Shown here piece after piece: positions 14,915-22,121 of a stretch of DNA of 22,121 nucleotides; the first letter of the stretch is position 1; the number at the start of each line of letters is the position of its first letter. The stretch comes from DATJFH01 sp035495815. Its GTDB lineage: Bacteria; Acidobacteriota; Terriglobia; Bryobacterales; Bryobacteraceae. Below the pieces are notes generated by a model. That model saw only the letters and a program-made list of their open reading frames with translations, was not told the origin of the DNA and did not search any database. Where the stretch lies: contig DATJFH010000134.1 of assembly GCA_035495815.1 (NCBI GenBank), positions 1-22,121 on the forward strand. The letters are read 5' to 3'. The position numbers were made by a program, and so were the translations under genes.

Positions 14915-17900
14915 ATGAATATCCGCTCAGGACTAAGCCGCGCAAGCTTCCTGCCGGCCCTTTTTGTCATTTGCGGCGCCGCTGCCGCCTGGGGGCAGGT
15001 GACCACGGCGACTGTTTACGGAACCGTGATGGATGCCAGCGGCGGCGTGATTCCCGGGGCCAGCATTACGCTGACTCACCTGGACACGGGCGCGACCAGC
15101 GTCGCCGAGGCCGGCAGCGCCGGGGATTTCCAGTTCGACTTCCTCCGCGTCGGCTCCTATTCGATGAGCATCAAGGCTACGGGCTTCAAGCGGTTCGAAT
15201 CCAAGATGGACCTCACCGCCGGCCAGAGCTTCCGCCGCTCGTATGCGCTCGAAGTGGGAGCCACGACGGAGGCCATCGAAGTTGAAAGCGCCGCTCCGCT
15301 GGTCAACACCGTATCGGCCGAGCAGCTGCAAACCTTCGACGCGCAAAAAGTGATCGATCTGCCACTGGCGCGGCGGAACGTATCCTCGCTCCTCCCCATC
15401 GGCAGCGGCGTGGCCCAGGTCGAGGACCGGCGCTACGGCGGCGTGCGAATGAACGGCGTGGGGATGAACGGCACATCCTTTTCGGTGGACGGCACCGAGG
15501 CCAGCGGCAATCTGGAGCAAAACAGTCCCAAGACCCACCAGGGCGGAAACCTGATCGACATCATGAGTATCGAGGCGATCCAGGAAGTGCACACCGTGAA
15601 AGGGATCCTGCCAGCGGAATACGGAGGGATGGTGGCCGGCCAGGTCACGATTCTCACCCGGTCCGGCTCGAACGCCCTGCACGGGAGCCTGTTCGAAAAC
15701 TTCCAATCGGCCAGCCTGAACGCCAACGATCCGTTCCTGACTTCGAAGCCGCGTTTTACTTACAACCAGTTTGGAGGCTCGGCGGGCGGACCGATCGTCA
15801 GGAACAAAATCTTTTTGTTCGGAACCTATGAAGGGTACCGGGAGAGCCGCTTCCGCGCCTTGACGGCGGACGTCCCCACGCTGTCGCACCGGAACCAGGT
15901 GATCGCCGCCCAACCGGTTTACCGCACACCGCTCGAAGTGATTCCGCTGCCGAACCGCCCCCACGATCCCAACGGCAGAACCGGCCCGTATATTTCCGCG
16001 GGCCGCGAATTCCGCACGGACAACCACGTGGATGTCAAAGGCGATGTCCATTTGAGCTCCACCCGGATGCTGGCGCTCACCTACAGCCGGGGCCGGCCCC
16101 TGAACGAGCTGCCGCAGTACTTCCTGAACAACGCGAATGACGAGCACATCAAAATTTATTCCGAGCGCGGTACGGCGAGTTTTGTCGCCGGCGGCGTCAA
16201 CTGGACATCCGAAGCCCGTTTCGGATACACGATCAACGACTCCGACCAGGCGAACATCTACATCAACCTGAAGGACCCTCTGAATCCCAACGAGCAGTAT
16301 CAGTGGGGACGCCGCCTCGGTCAGATCGCTCCCAATCTGGGATGGAGCTCGCCGGCCAGCCAGAACAGCATTCTCGAAGGTCCGACGATCAACATCAGCG
16401 AGAAGTTCGCCAAGCATATGGGCCCGCACTCGCTGAAATTCGGCGGCGGTTACGTGAGGCGGCAGGGCCAGCGGGACAAGGTCAATAACGTCAATTACAG
16501 TTACACCGGCCTCGACGATTTTCTGGCCAATATCCCGAGCGGCGTGACGGCCGCATTCGGACAAGGCGAGTACTCCGCGCGGATTTATGAAGTGGGCGGG
16601 TTTGTCCAGGACGACTGGCGCGTGCGGCCGAACCTCACGCTCAATTTTGGACTCCGCTACGATTTCTATTCGAACATGGTGGCCCGGGAAGACAAGAACT
16701 CCGGGAGCTTTTTCTACAACGTAGGACTGCTCGACAGCAAGTTCAACGTCACCCCTTTCCGGGACGTGAACAATCCCTACAATCACGACAAGGTGAATTT
16801 CGGGCCGAGAATCGGATTCAATTACAACCCGGACGGCCACGGCAAGACGGTGCTGCGGGGAGGATTCGGCGTGATGTTCAGCCCGCAGATGCTGGGCTCG
16901 CTGTGGCAGGGTGTGCAGTCCCGCGTAATACCGCGGCGCGCGGTCTTCACGCGGGCGGAGGCGCTGCAGCTGGGGATCAAATTTCCCATGTACAACGACG
17001 ATATCAGGAAGATCGTCGAGCAGCGCGCCAAGGACGGATTTACGAATCTGTTCAACATCATCAATCCCGATCTGGAGAACCCTTACTCGATGCACTACAC
17101 TCTCGGGCTGCAGCGCGAGCTGACTCGCTCTCTCGTACTGGAGACGGCCTTCGTGGGACTGCAAGGGAGGAAGTTCTTCTTATGGCGCTGGGCGAACGAG
17201 CCGGATCGCAAGACCGGGCAGCGGCCGAACCCGAACCTCGCGGTCAGTTACTATGCCGACCAGTCGCAGACGTTGTCTTACGCCTCGTGGCAGACGTCTC
17301 TAAGGAAGCGCTATTCGCACAACCTGACAGGCAGCTTTCATTACACCTGGGGCAAATCGCTGTCGATCGGCGGCGGAGGCGATCCGGGGGCCTACTTCCA
17401 CGAAGGCGGCGTCACGAGCGTTCAGGATTACTTCAACGTGAGGGCGGACCGCGGGCCCTCGCTCGGCGATATTACTCACTATGCGGCGGCGGAGATGATC
17501 TACGAACTGCCCCGGCTCACGAACCTCAATCCCCTCGTCCGGCAGGCTTTTGGAGGGTGGAGAGTGGCGGGCATCTATGTAGGGCAAACGGGCCAGCCGC
17601 TCAACATCACCCAGAGCTCCGCGCTCAACGTGAACCGGCCGGATTACATCGGCGGAAACGCCGTGCTCAGCGATTACAACAGCACGCGCCGGTATCTGAA
17701 TCCCGCGGCGTTTGCAAAGGTACCCATCGTAGCGGCGTCGCGGGCGACGGAGCGGCCGGGAACCATCGGCAGCGGCGCGGTCCGGGCTCCGGGGGCGTGG
17801 AACGTCGATTTTTCGCTGGCCAAGGATTTCAACCTGACGGAAAAGGCCAAGCTGCAGATTCGGACTGACATGTTCAACCTGCTCAACCACGTGAACCTCA

Positions 17901-17998
17901 CTGGCCTGGTTACCGGGATCGATAGCTCGACGTTCGGTCAGTTGCGCGCCACGCGGGGGCAGCGGCAGATTCAGTTGAACGGACGAATACGGTGGTAG
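14915..17998 (+). CDS. TonB-dependent receptor with N-terminal carboxypeptidase-regulatory domain (Oar-like), 1027 aa
   Basis: The signal peptide is residues 1-28 (ending AAAAWGQ). Residues about 30-120 form a carboxypeptidase-regulatory domain (ATVYGTVMDASGGVIPGASI, DFLRVGSYSMSIKATGFKRF). A plug domain follows from about 125 (PLVNTVSAEQLQTFDAQKVI, SFSVDGTEASGNLEQ, EYGGMVAGQVTILTRSGSN). The rest is a 22-strand-type barrel, including FVQDDWRVRPNLTLNFGLRYD, ending LRATRGQRQIQLNGRIRW with the terminal aromatic. It is complete and normal in length for Oar-like receptors of Acidobacteriota. GGAG (14903-14906) precedes the ATG by 8 nt. It is 16 bp downstream of DUF1501 and therefore likely in the same operon, which suggests that the substrate handled by the cytochrome/DUF1501 pair enters through, or is sensed by, this receptor. 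The substrate is unknown. The stop is 10 bp from the convergent serA stop. Confidence 0.94.
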   Translation: MNIRSGLSRASFLPALFVICGAAAAWGQVTTATVYGTVMDASGGVIPGASITLTHLDTGATSVAEAGSAGDFQFDFLRVGSYSMSIKATGFKRFESKMDLTAGQSFRRSYALEVGATTEAIEVESAAPLVNTVSAEQLQTFDAQKVIDLPLARRNVSSLLPIGSGVAQVEDRRYGGVRMNGVGMNGTSFSVDGTEASGNLEQNSPKTHQGGNLIDIMSIEAIQEVHTVKGILPAEYGGMVAGQVTILTRSGSNALHGSLFENFQSASLNANDPFLTSKPRFTYNQFGGSAGGPIVRNKIFLFGTYEGYRESRFRALTADVPTLSHRNQVIAAQPVYRTPLEVIPLPNRPHDPNGRTGPYISAGREFRTDNHVDVKGDVHLSSTRMLALTYSRGRPLNELPQYFLNNANDEHIKIYSERGTASFVAGGVNWTSEARFGYTINDSDQANIYINLKDPLNPNEQYQWGRRLGQIAPNLGWSSPASQNSILEGPTINISEKFAKHMGPHSLKFGGGYVRRQGQRDKVNNVNYSYTGLDDFLANIPSGVTAAFGQGEYSARIYEVGGFVQDDWRVRPNLTLNFGLRYDFYSNMVAREDKNSGSFFYNVGLLDSKFNVTPFRDVNNPYNHDKVNFGPRIGFNYNPDGHGKTVLRGGFGVMFSPQMLGSLWQGVQSRVIPRRAVFTRAEALQLGIKFPMYNDDIRKIVEQRAKDGFTNLFNIINPDLENPYSMHYTLGLQRELTRSLVLETAFVGLQGRKFFLWRWANEPDRKTGQRPNPNLAVSYYADQSQTLSYASWQTSLRKRYSHNLTGSFHYTWGKSLSIGGGGDPGAYFHEGGVTSVQDYFNVRADRGPSLGDITHYAAAEMIYELPRLTNLNPLVRQAFGGWRVAGIYVGQTGQPLNITQSSALNVNRPDYIGGNAVLSDYNSTRRYLNPAAFAKVPIVAASRATERPGTIGSGAVRAPGAWNVDFSLAKDFNLTEKAKLQIRTDMFNLLNHVNLTGLVTGIDSSTFGQLRATRGQRQIQLNGRIRW

Positions 17999-18008
17999 CA
18001 GGCGGTAG

Positions 18009-19598
18009 CTAGAGAAACTCCACCGCTCGGGCAACCTTCACGGCGGGGTTCTGGCGCAACTGGGCGAGCACCTCTTCGGGCACTGCCTCGTCGGTGGCAA
18101 CCACGGCTACGGCCTCCAGCGGTTCACCGGGCCGCGGGGGCGCTTCACCCCGGCCCAGCGAGAAGTTGGCGATATTGATCTCATTGCGGCCAAGCACGCC
18201 GCCCACGTGGCCGATGACGCCGGGGACGTCCTGGTTCTTCATGAAGATCAGGTGCCCGGCCAGCGGCGTTTCGCAGTAAATCTCGTCGACGCGCATCAGC
18301 CGCGGCTTGTCGAGCAGCACCGCGCCTTCCACCGTGGACACGCCCGAATCGGTTTCCAGCTCGAGCCGGATCGAATCGCTGTACCCGGCCCGGGTCTCGT
18401 GCCGCTCGGCGATGTTCCATCCCCGCTGCGAGGCGATCTGCATGGCATTCACCAGGTTCGCCTTGTGTGTCAATGACCGGTTCAATACGCCGGCCAGACC
18501 GGCGTTGCGCACCAGGTTGGTATTGCTGTCGGCGATCCGCCCCTGGTAGACCAGGCGAACCGTCTTCGGATTGCCCGAGGCGATGTGCGCGGCGAAGTTG
18601 CCCAGCCGCTCGGCAAGCGAGATGTAAGGACCCAACGTGCGATACTGCTCCGGCGAAAGGGCCGGCATGTTCACCGCGTTGATGGCCACTCCGCTTTGCA
18701 GGTACTCCACCACCTGCTCGGCGATGCGCACGCCGACGATTTCCTGCGCCTCTTCGGTCGATCCGGCGATGTGTGGCGTGGCCAGAATCGGCTCCAGCGA
18801 GAAGAGCGGAAAGCCGGCCGGAGGCGGCTCCGACTGGAACGCGTCGAGCGCGGCGCCGGCCACGGCTCCGGATTCGAGGGCCGCTTGCAAGGCAGCGTCG
18901 TCGATCAGTTCGCCGCGCGCGCAGTTCACGATGCGCACTCCGGCCTTCATCTGCCCGAAAGCCTCGGCCGACAGCAGCCCTTCGGTCTCCGGGGTCAGTG
19001 AAACGTGCAGGCTGATGTAGTCGCTCTGGGCGTATAACTCGGGCAGAGTCACCAGCTCGACGTTCAGGTCGCGGGCGATGCGGGACGTCACGTAGGGATC
19101 GTGCGCCAGAATCTTCATTTCGAACGATCGCGCCCGCTTCACCACCTCGCGCCCGATGCTCCCCAGTCCCACGATGCCCAGGGTTTTGCCGCGCAGTTCG
19201 CTCCCCAGAAATTTCTTCTTCTCCCATTTGCCGGATTTGGTTGACGCGGTGGCCTGCGGAATATACCGTGCCATAGCCAGCATGAGGGCCAGGGTGTGCT
19301 CGGCGACCGACACGGCGTTTCCGCCGGGCGTGTTCATGACCAGCACACCGGCGGCGGTGGCTGCGTCCAGGTCCACGTTGTCGACTCCGACTCCGGCCCG
19401 GCCGATGACGCGCAGTCGGGGCGCTTTCGACAGGACTTCCCTGGTCACCTGCACCGCCGAACGGACCAGCAGCGCGTCCGCTTCAGCCAGATGCCTTGCG
19501 TACTCTTTGGGATTCGAAACGATGGTGTTCCAACCGGGTTGTGACTGGAACAACTCGATACCAGCCGCCGCCAGCGGCTCTGCGATAAGAATGTTCAT
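18009..19598 (-). CDS. serA: D-3-phosphoglycerate dehydrogenase
   Basis: SerA oxidises 3-phosphoglycerate to 3-phosphohydroxypyruvate with NAD+, the first step of serine synthesis in the cytoplasm. The 529-aa length is that of the long (type I) form. Visible features: nucleotide-binding GLGSIG (144-149) within KTLGIVGLGSIGREV; GRAGVGVDNVD (66-76); catalytic R228 (NCARGELID), E257 (FQSEPP) and H276 (ATPHIAGST); an intervening allosteric substrate-binding region from about 315 to 450 (NLVRNAGLAGVLNRSLTHKA); and a C-terminal ACT domain (IFMKNQDVPGVIGHVGGVLG, about 455-529) of the serine-sensing type. The ATG lacks a Shine-Dalgarno; a 31-codon ORF ends 6 nt before it. It lies downstream of the class V aminotransferase on the same strand, so the pair probably forms a serine operon. 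Confidence 0.96.
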   Translation of the reverse strand: MNILIAEPLAAAGIELFQSQPGWNTIVSNPKEYARHLAEADALLVRSAVQVTREVLSKAPRLRVIGRAGVGVDNVDLDAATAAGVLVMNTPGGNAVSVAEHTLALMLAMARYIPQATASTKSGKWEKKKFLGSELRGKTLGIVGLGSIGREVVKRARSFEMKILAHDPYVTSRIARDLNVELVTLPELYAQSDYISLHVSLTPETEGLLSAEAFGQMKAGVRIVNCARGELIDDAALQAALESGAVAGAALDAFQSEPPPAGFPLFSLEPILATPHIAGSTEEAQEIVGVRIAEQVVEYLQSGVAINAVNMPALSPEQYRTLGPYISLAERLGNFAAHIASGNPKTVRLVYQGRIADSNTNLVRNAGLAGVLNRSLTHKANLVNAMQIASQRGWNIAERHETRAGYSDSIRLELETDSGVSTVEGAVLLDKPRLMRVDEIYCETPLAGHLIFMKNQDVPGVIGHVGGVLGRNEINIANFSLGRGEAPPRPGEPLEAVAVVATDEAVPEEVLAQLRQNPAVKVARAVEFL

Positions 19599-19604
19599 GA
19601 GAAT

Positions 19605-19700
19605 TCAGGCGGCGTCCACGCAGGCTGCCAGGATCTTCGGTCTGCGAACGCCCGCGTCCGTATCAGCGGCGGCGTAGCCGCTCCTCTGTTTGCCGGTCAC
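19605..19700 (-). CDS. Candidate small ORF between aminotransferase and serA, 31 codons (GTG start)
   Basis: Read on the minus strand, a GTG start at 19700 overlaps the TGA of the 8-codon ORF before it (GTGA, a coupling-type overlap). The frame runs 31 codons with an Ala-rich end (ILAACVDAA) and stops 6 nt before the serA ATG. I do not recognise the peptide. Evidence is only the spacing on both sides and the absence of a Shine-Dalgarno for serA. Confidence 0.25.
   Translation of the reverse strand: MTGKQRSGYAAADTDAGVRRPKILAACVDAA
19665..19682. other. Short hairpin in the aminotransferase-serA gap
   Basis: AGCGGC (19665-19670) and GCCGCT (19677-19682) form a perfect 6-bp stem with a 6-nt loop. 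There is no T-run on either side, so it is not a terminator. Confidence 0.35.
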
Positions 19701-19723
19701 TGCTCATATCTCTGGTTTTTCAT
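19697..19723 (-). CDS. Candidate leader peptide MKNQRYEQ, 8 aa
   Basis: Directly after the aminotransferase stop, the minus strand reads AGGAG (19737-19733), then ATG at 19723 and eight codons (MKNQRYEQ) to TGA. The Shine-Dalgarno is the best in this gap, better placed for this tiny ORF than for serA. A GTG-started ORF overlaps its stop. It could be a ribosome-loading leader, or the ribosome-binding site may be fortuitous. Confidence 0.3.
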   Translation of the reverse strand: MKNQRYEQ

Positions 19724-19740
19724 GAATTCCTGCTCCTGTT

Positions 19741-20913
19741 TCAGCCTTGCACGGCGGCTTTCGCCACGGCCACGTCCATATACAGCCGCTGCACCGCGGC
19801 CACGCCGGAGCCGAGCTTCACCGGATAGCCGTTGGCTTCGAGAATGATCTCGAGCTCGGCCACCATCGAGAACAGGTCCGCGAAATCGAAGTAGCCCAGG
19901 TGCGCGATGCGGAAGATCCGGCCTTTCATCGAGCCCTGGCCATTGGCGATGATGGCGCCGAAGCGATTGCGGAATTCTTTGACGATCACACCGGAGTCCA
20001 TGCCCTTGGGCGCGCGGACAGCGGTGACAGACGAGCCCGGCGAATTCGGCGAGAACAGCTCCAGGCCCAACTCCTGTACGGCCGCGCGCGTGGCTTTGGC
20101 CAGCAACTCGGCGTTGGCAATGAGGTTCGCCATGCCGATCTGCTTCACGTACTTCAACGCTTCACCCAGCGCCAGGATGAGCGAAGTGGCCGGAGTCCAG
20201 CTCGACTCGCCCTTGTCGGCGTTCTTCTTCTCCTTCTTGAAATCGAAGTAGAAATGCGGCAGGGTGGCGGTTTCGGTGAATTTCCAAGCCTTCGGCCCGA
20301 TGGTCACGAACGCCAGTCCAGGCGGGATCATGAAAGCCTTCTGGGACCCGCCGATGACCACGTCGAGGCCCCAGCCGTCGATATCGAGGGGCATGGTTCC
20401 AATGCCGGTGATGGCGTCAACTACGAAGATCGCGCCGGTCTCGCGCACCGCTTCGGCCATGCGGCGGACGTCGTGGGCGGCTCCCGTCGAGGTTTCAGAG
20501 GCTTGCACGAAGACGCCGCGCGCGTCCGGATGCCCGGCGAGGGCGGCTTCGAGGCGCTCCGGCGAGACGGTGTCGCCGTACTCGGCTGCGAGCACGATCG
20601 TTTCGAGGCCATAGGCTTTGGCGATCTCGACCCAGCGCTCGCCGAACTTGCCGGCGGTACAGACGATGGCTTTGTCGCCTTTCGAAAAGAAATTCGATAC
20701 CGAGCCGTCCAGCGCCCCGGTGCCGGAGGCGGCGAAGATCAAAACGTCGTTCGAGGTGCCCAGAACTTCTTTCAGGTCGGACAGCGCCGACTGGTACACG
20801 TTTCGAAAGTCCTGCGTGCGATGATGGATGTCCGACGCCATCATGGCGTGCAGCGCCGGCGGGTAGAGAGGGGTCGGGCCCGGCGTTAACAGTCGCTGTT
20901 TCTTTATGTGCAT
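19741..20913 (-). CDS. Class V aminotransferase (serine/alanine-glyoxylate type), likely the serine-pathway transaminase, 390 aa
   Basis: The protein belongs to the PLP fold-type I class V group that includes serine-pyruvate and alanine-glyoxylate aminotransferases. Signatures: LLTPGPTPLYPPALHAMM at the N-terminus; ASGTGALDG (62-70) for phosphate binding; D166 in VVDAITGIG, which contacts the pyridine nitrogen; K192 in VIGGSQKAFMIPPGL, the Schiff-base lysine; and a C-terminal Arg in GRIFRIAHLGYFDF for substrate carboxylate. The length is typical. Adjacent serA on the same strand suggests that it converts phosphohydroxypyruvate to phosphoserine in place of a SerC enzyme; that is inferred from context, and glyoxylate transamination is the alternative. 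There is no Shine-Dalgarno before the ATG. It diverges from yqeY across 33 bp. Confidence 0.9.
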   Translation of the reverse strand: MHIKKQRLLTPGPTPLYPPALHAMMASDIHHRTQDFRNVYQSALSDLKEVLGTSNDVLIFAASGTGALDGSVSNFFSKGDKAIVCTAGKFGERWVEIAKAYGLETIVLAAEYGDTVSPERLEAALAGHPDARGVFVQASETSTGAAHDVRRMAEAVRETGAIFVVDAITGIGTMPLDIDGWGLDVVIGGSQKAFMIPPGLAFVTIGPKAWKFTETATLPHFYFDFKKEKKNADKGESSWTPATSLILALGEALKYVKQIGMANLIANAELLAKATRAAVQELGLELFSPNSPGSSVTAVRAPKGMDSGVIVKEFRNRFGAIIANGQGSMKGRIFRIAHLGYFDFADLFSMVAELEIILEANGYPVKLGSGVAAVQRLYMDVAVAKAAVQG

Positions 20914-20946
20914 GGTGGGGTTTAATTCACTAGAATAGCAAATAAC
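20914..20946. promoter_or_regulatory. 33-bp divergent intergenic promoter region
   Basis: TAGAAT (20931-20936, plus strand) ends 10 nt before the yqeY ATG. On the minus strand TATTCT (20938-20933) overlaps it and would serve the aminotransferase, with a leader of about a dozen nt. Neither gene has a Shine-Dalgarno. The -35 regions would fall inside the opposite gene; no good -35 is seen. Confidence 0.45.
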
Positions 20947-21393
20947 ATGCCGCTACTCGAACGCATCCAGCAGGACCTGGTCTCCGCGATGAAATCGAAG
21001 GATGAGGCGCGCCTGAGCGCCCTGCGCATGATCAAGACGGCATTGAAGAAGGTGGAAGTCGATTCCATGAAAGCCCTCGACGAGACGGTCGAGATGCAGG
21101 TGCTCAATTCGCTGATCAAACAGCGCGCCGAGTCGGCCGAGATGTTCCGCAAGGGCGGCCGCGCGGAGCTGGCGGAGAAAGAGGAAGCGGAGCGGGCGCT
21201 GATCGAATCGTACATGCCCGCGGCGGCTTCACCCGAGGAGATCGACGCCGCCATCAGCGCGGCGCTGGCCGAAACGCAGGTGACTTCGGCCAAGCAGATG
21301 GGCGTGGTGATGAAGGCAACGCAAGCCAGGCTCAGCGGAAAGCGCGTGGACGGCAAAGCGCTCAGCGACAAAGTGCGCGCGCGGCTGGCCTGA
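20947..21393 (+). CDS. yqeY: GatB/YqeY domain protein, 148 aa
   Basis: YqeY is a small cytoplasmic protein that shares the helical tail domain of the GatB subunit of the tRNA-dependent amidotransferase; its own role is poorly defined. It is recognisable by LLERIQQDLVSAMKSKDEAR at the N-terminus, RLSALRMIKTALKK, the EMQVLNSLIKQRAES helix, KGGRAELAEKEEAE, IESYMPAA, and the C-terminal GVVMKATQARLSGKRVDGK. The length is the usual 147-150 aa. The start lacks a Shine-Dalgarno but has TAGAAT 10 nt upstream, so it may be read from a leaderless transcript. An OPT transporter follows after 24 bp. Confidence 0.95.
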   Translation: MPLLERIQQDLVSAMKSKDEARLSALRMIKTALKKVEVDSMKALDETVEMQVLNSLIKQRAESAEMFRKGGRAELAEKEEAERALIESYMPAAASPEEIDAAISAALAETQVTSAKQMGVVMKATQARLSGKRVDGKALSDKVRARLA

Positions 21394-21417
21394 GACCTCG
21401 AACCGACAAGGACCGTC

Positions 21418-22121
21418 ATGACACCCAAGCCGTATCAGCCGTTCGTACCGGAAAGCGCCAAGATGCAGGAGTTCACCATGAGGGCGGTCCTCCTGGGGCT
21501 TGTGCTGACGGTAGTGCTGGGCGCGGCCAACGCCTATCTTGGCCTGCGCGCCGGACAGACCATCGCGGCCACCTATCCCGCGGCCGTGATCAGCATGGCG
21601 GCTTTGCGGCTGCGGGGTGGTTCGATCCTGGAGGAGAACCTGGCGAGGACGGCCGGCTCGATCGGCGAATCCATCGCTGCCGGCGCGATCTTCACGATTC
21701 CGGCTTTTGTGATATCCCGCGCCTGGCCCGCGTTCGATTTCGAGAACGCCTACTGGAAGTCCACGGCGCTGATGATGATGGGCGGAATCCTGGGCGTGTT
21801 GTTCGTCTCCCTGGTGCGCCGCGTGATGGTGGAAGATCCGGAGCTGCCGTTCCCGGAGTCGCTGGCGGCGGCGGAGATTCACAAAGCGGGCCAGCGGGGC
21901 GGAGAGGCGGCCAAGTACCTGTTCTACAACATGGCGCTCGGCGGCGTCAGCTTTCTGCTCGGCGCGTTCAGTCTCTATGCTCAGGATCACGACTTTTTCT
22001 TCCGGGTAGGAACTCCCGGCAGCTCCTTTGTGCGGCTGGGCGCGGGGGCAGGCGCCAATACGCTTCCCGTCGGCGGCGCCAGCAAGTTCGCCGCGCCCAG
22101 CGTGAGTCCCGCCTACATCGG
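21418..22121 (+). CDS. OPT-family oligopeptide/metal-chelate transporter, N-terminal 234 residues; runs off the window
   Basis: Translation from ATG 21418 is open to the window end. AAGGA (21408-21412) 5 nt upstream supports the start. The first membrane segment (AVLLGLVLTVVLGAANAYLG) continues into N38-AYLGLRAGQT48-IAATYPAAV, the characteristic OPT motif, followed by ISMAALRL and the SILEENLARTAGSIGESIAAG segment that is conserved in bacterial OPT proteins. Further membrane segments are STALMMMGGILGVLFVSLV and MALGGVSFLLGAFSLYA, with the PELPFPESLAAAEIHKAG motif between them. OPT proteins import oligopeptides or metal-siderophore complexes by proton coupling; the substrate cannot be chosen from this fragment. 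Full-length bacterial members are about 550-700 aa, so most of the protein lies outside. Confidence 0.93.
   Translation, partial: MTPKPYQPFVPESAKMQEFTMRAVLLGLVLTVVLGAANAYLGLRAGQTIAATYPAAVISMAALRLRGGSILEENLARTAGSIGESIAAGAIFTIPAFVISRAWPAFDFENAYWKSTALMMMGGILGVLFVSLVRRVMVEDPELPFPESLAAAEIHKAGQRGGEAAKYLFYNMALGGVSFLLGAFSLYAQDHDFFFRVGTPGSSFVRLGAGAGANTLPVGGASKFAAPSVSPAYI

Noticed and set aside
14933..17164. A 743-codon minus-strand frame opposite the full-length receptor
   Set aside because: Same GC-driven shadow effect; no signal peptide, domain or Shine-Dalgarno supports it.
1..22121. tRNA, rRNA, CRISPR arrays, insertion sequences or integrases
   Set aside because: No cloverleaf-like element, spaced direct-repeat array, transposase or integrase motif was seen on either strand by eye.

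Overview
The window is GC-rich and densely coded. Its gene content points to an Acidobacteriota genome of the Solibacter/Bryobacter type: Oar-like TonB-dependent receptors with an N-terminal carboxypeptidase-regulatory domain, a PSD1/DUF1549-DUF1553 cytochrome c protein next to a Tat-exported DUF1501 protein, and small secreted proteins of the kind common in that phylum. The taxonomy is inferred from gene families; there is no rRNA or other marker to confirm it.

Layout. (1) 3-1472: C-terminal part of a TonB-dependent receptor cut by the window edge. (2) 1657-2034: DksA/TraR-type zinc-finger protein. (3) 2075-4668: three exported proteins on the plus strand: an unrecognised secreted protein, a stand-alone carboxypeptidase-regulatory-like domain, and a VCBS/FG-GAP-like protein with two Asp-rich calcium-binding-type motifs. 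The 230 bp between the last two are unusually rich in inverted repeats. (4) 4765-10325: a three-gene efflux operon (TolC-type outer membrane factor, lipoprotein membrane-fusion adaptor, heavy-metal RND pump) with a CzcA-type DFG...D...E proton-relay motif. (5) 10442-17998: a strong sigma70-like promoter, a 12-codon mini-ORF, then PSD1 cytochrome c protein, DUF1501 protein and a full-length TonB-dependent receptor with gaps of 20 and 16 bp. This looks like one operon and is the best candidate here for a system of unknown function. (6) 18009-20913, minus strand: class V aminotransferase followed by serA, a probable serine-biosynthesis operon, with two tiny overlapping ORFs between them. (7) 20947-22121, plus strand: YqeY, then the start of an OPT-family transporter that runs off the window. 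Group 7 diverges from group 6 across only 33 bp.

Regulatory theme. At least three genes (2075, 4030, 20947) and the mini-ORF at 10478 have a -10-like hexamer 5-12 nt upstream of the ATG and no Shine-Dalgarno, which suggests leaderless transcripts. Genes inside operons (6033, 13486, 21418) carry good Shine-Dalgarno sequences instead. No tRNA, rRNA, CRISPR array, transposase or integrase was seen, and no intergenic stretch exceeds 300 bp.
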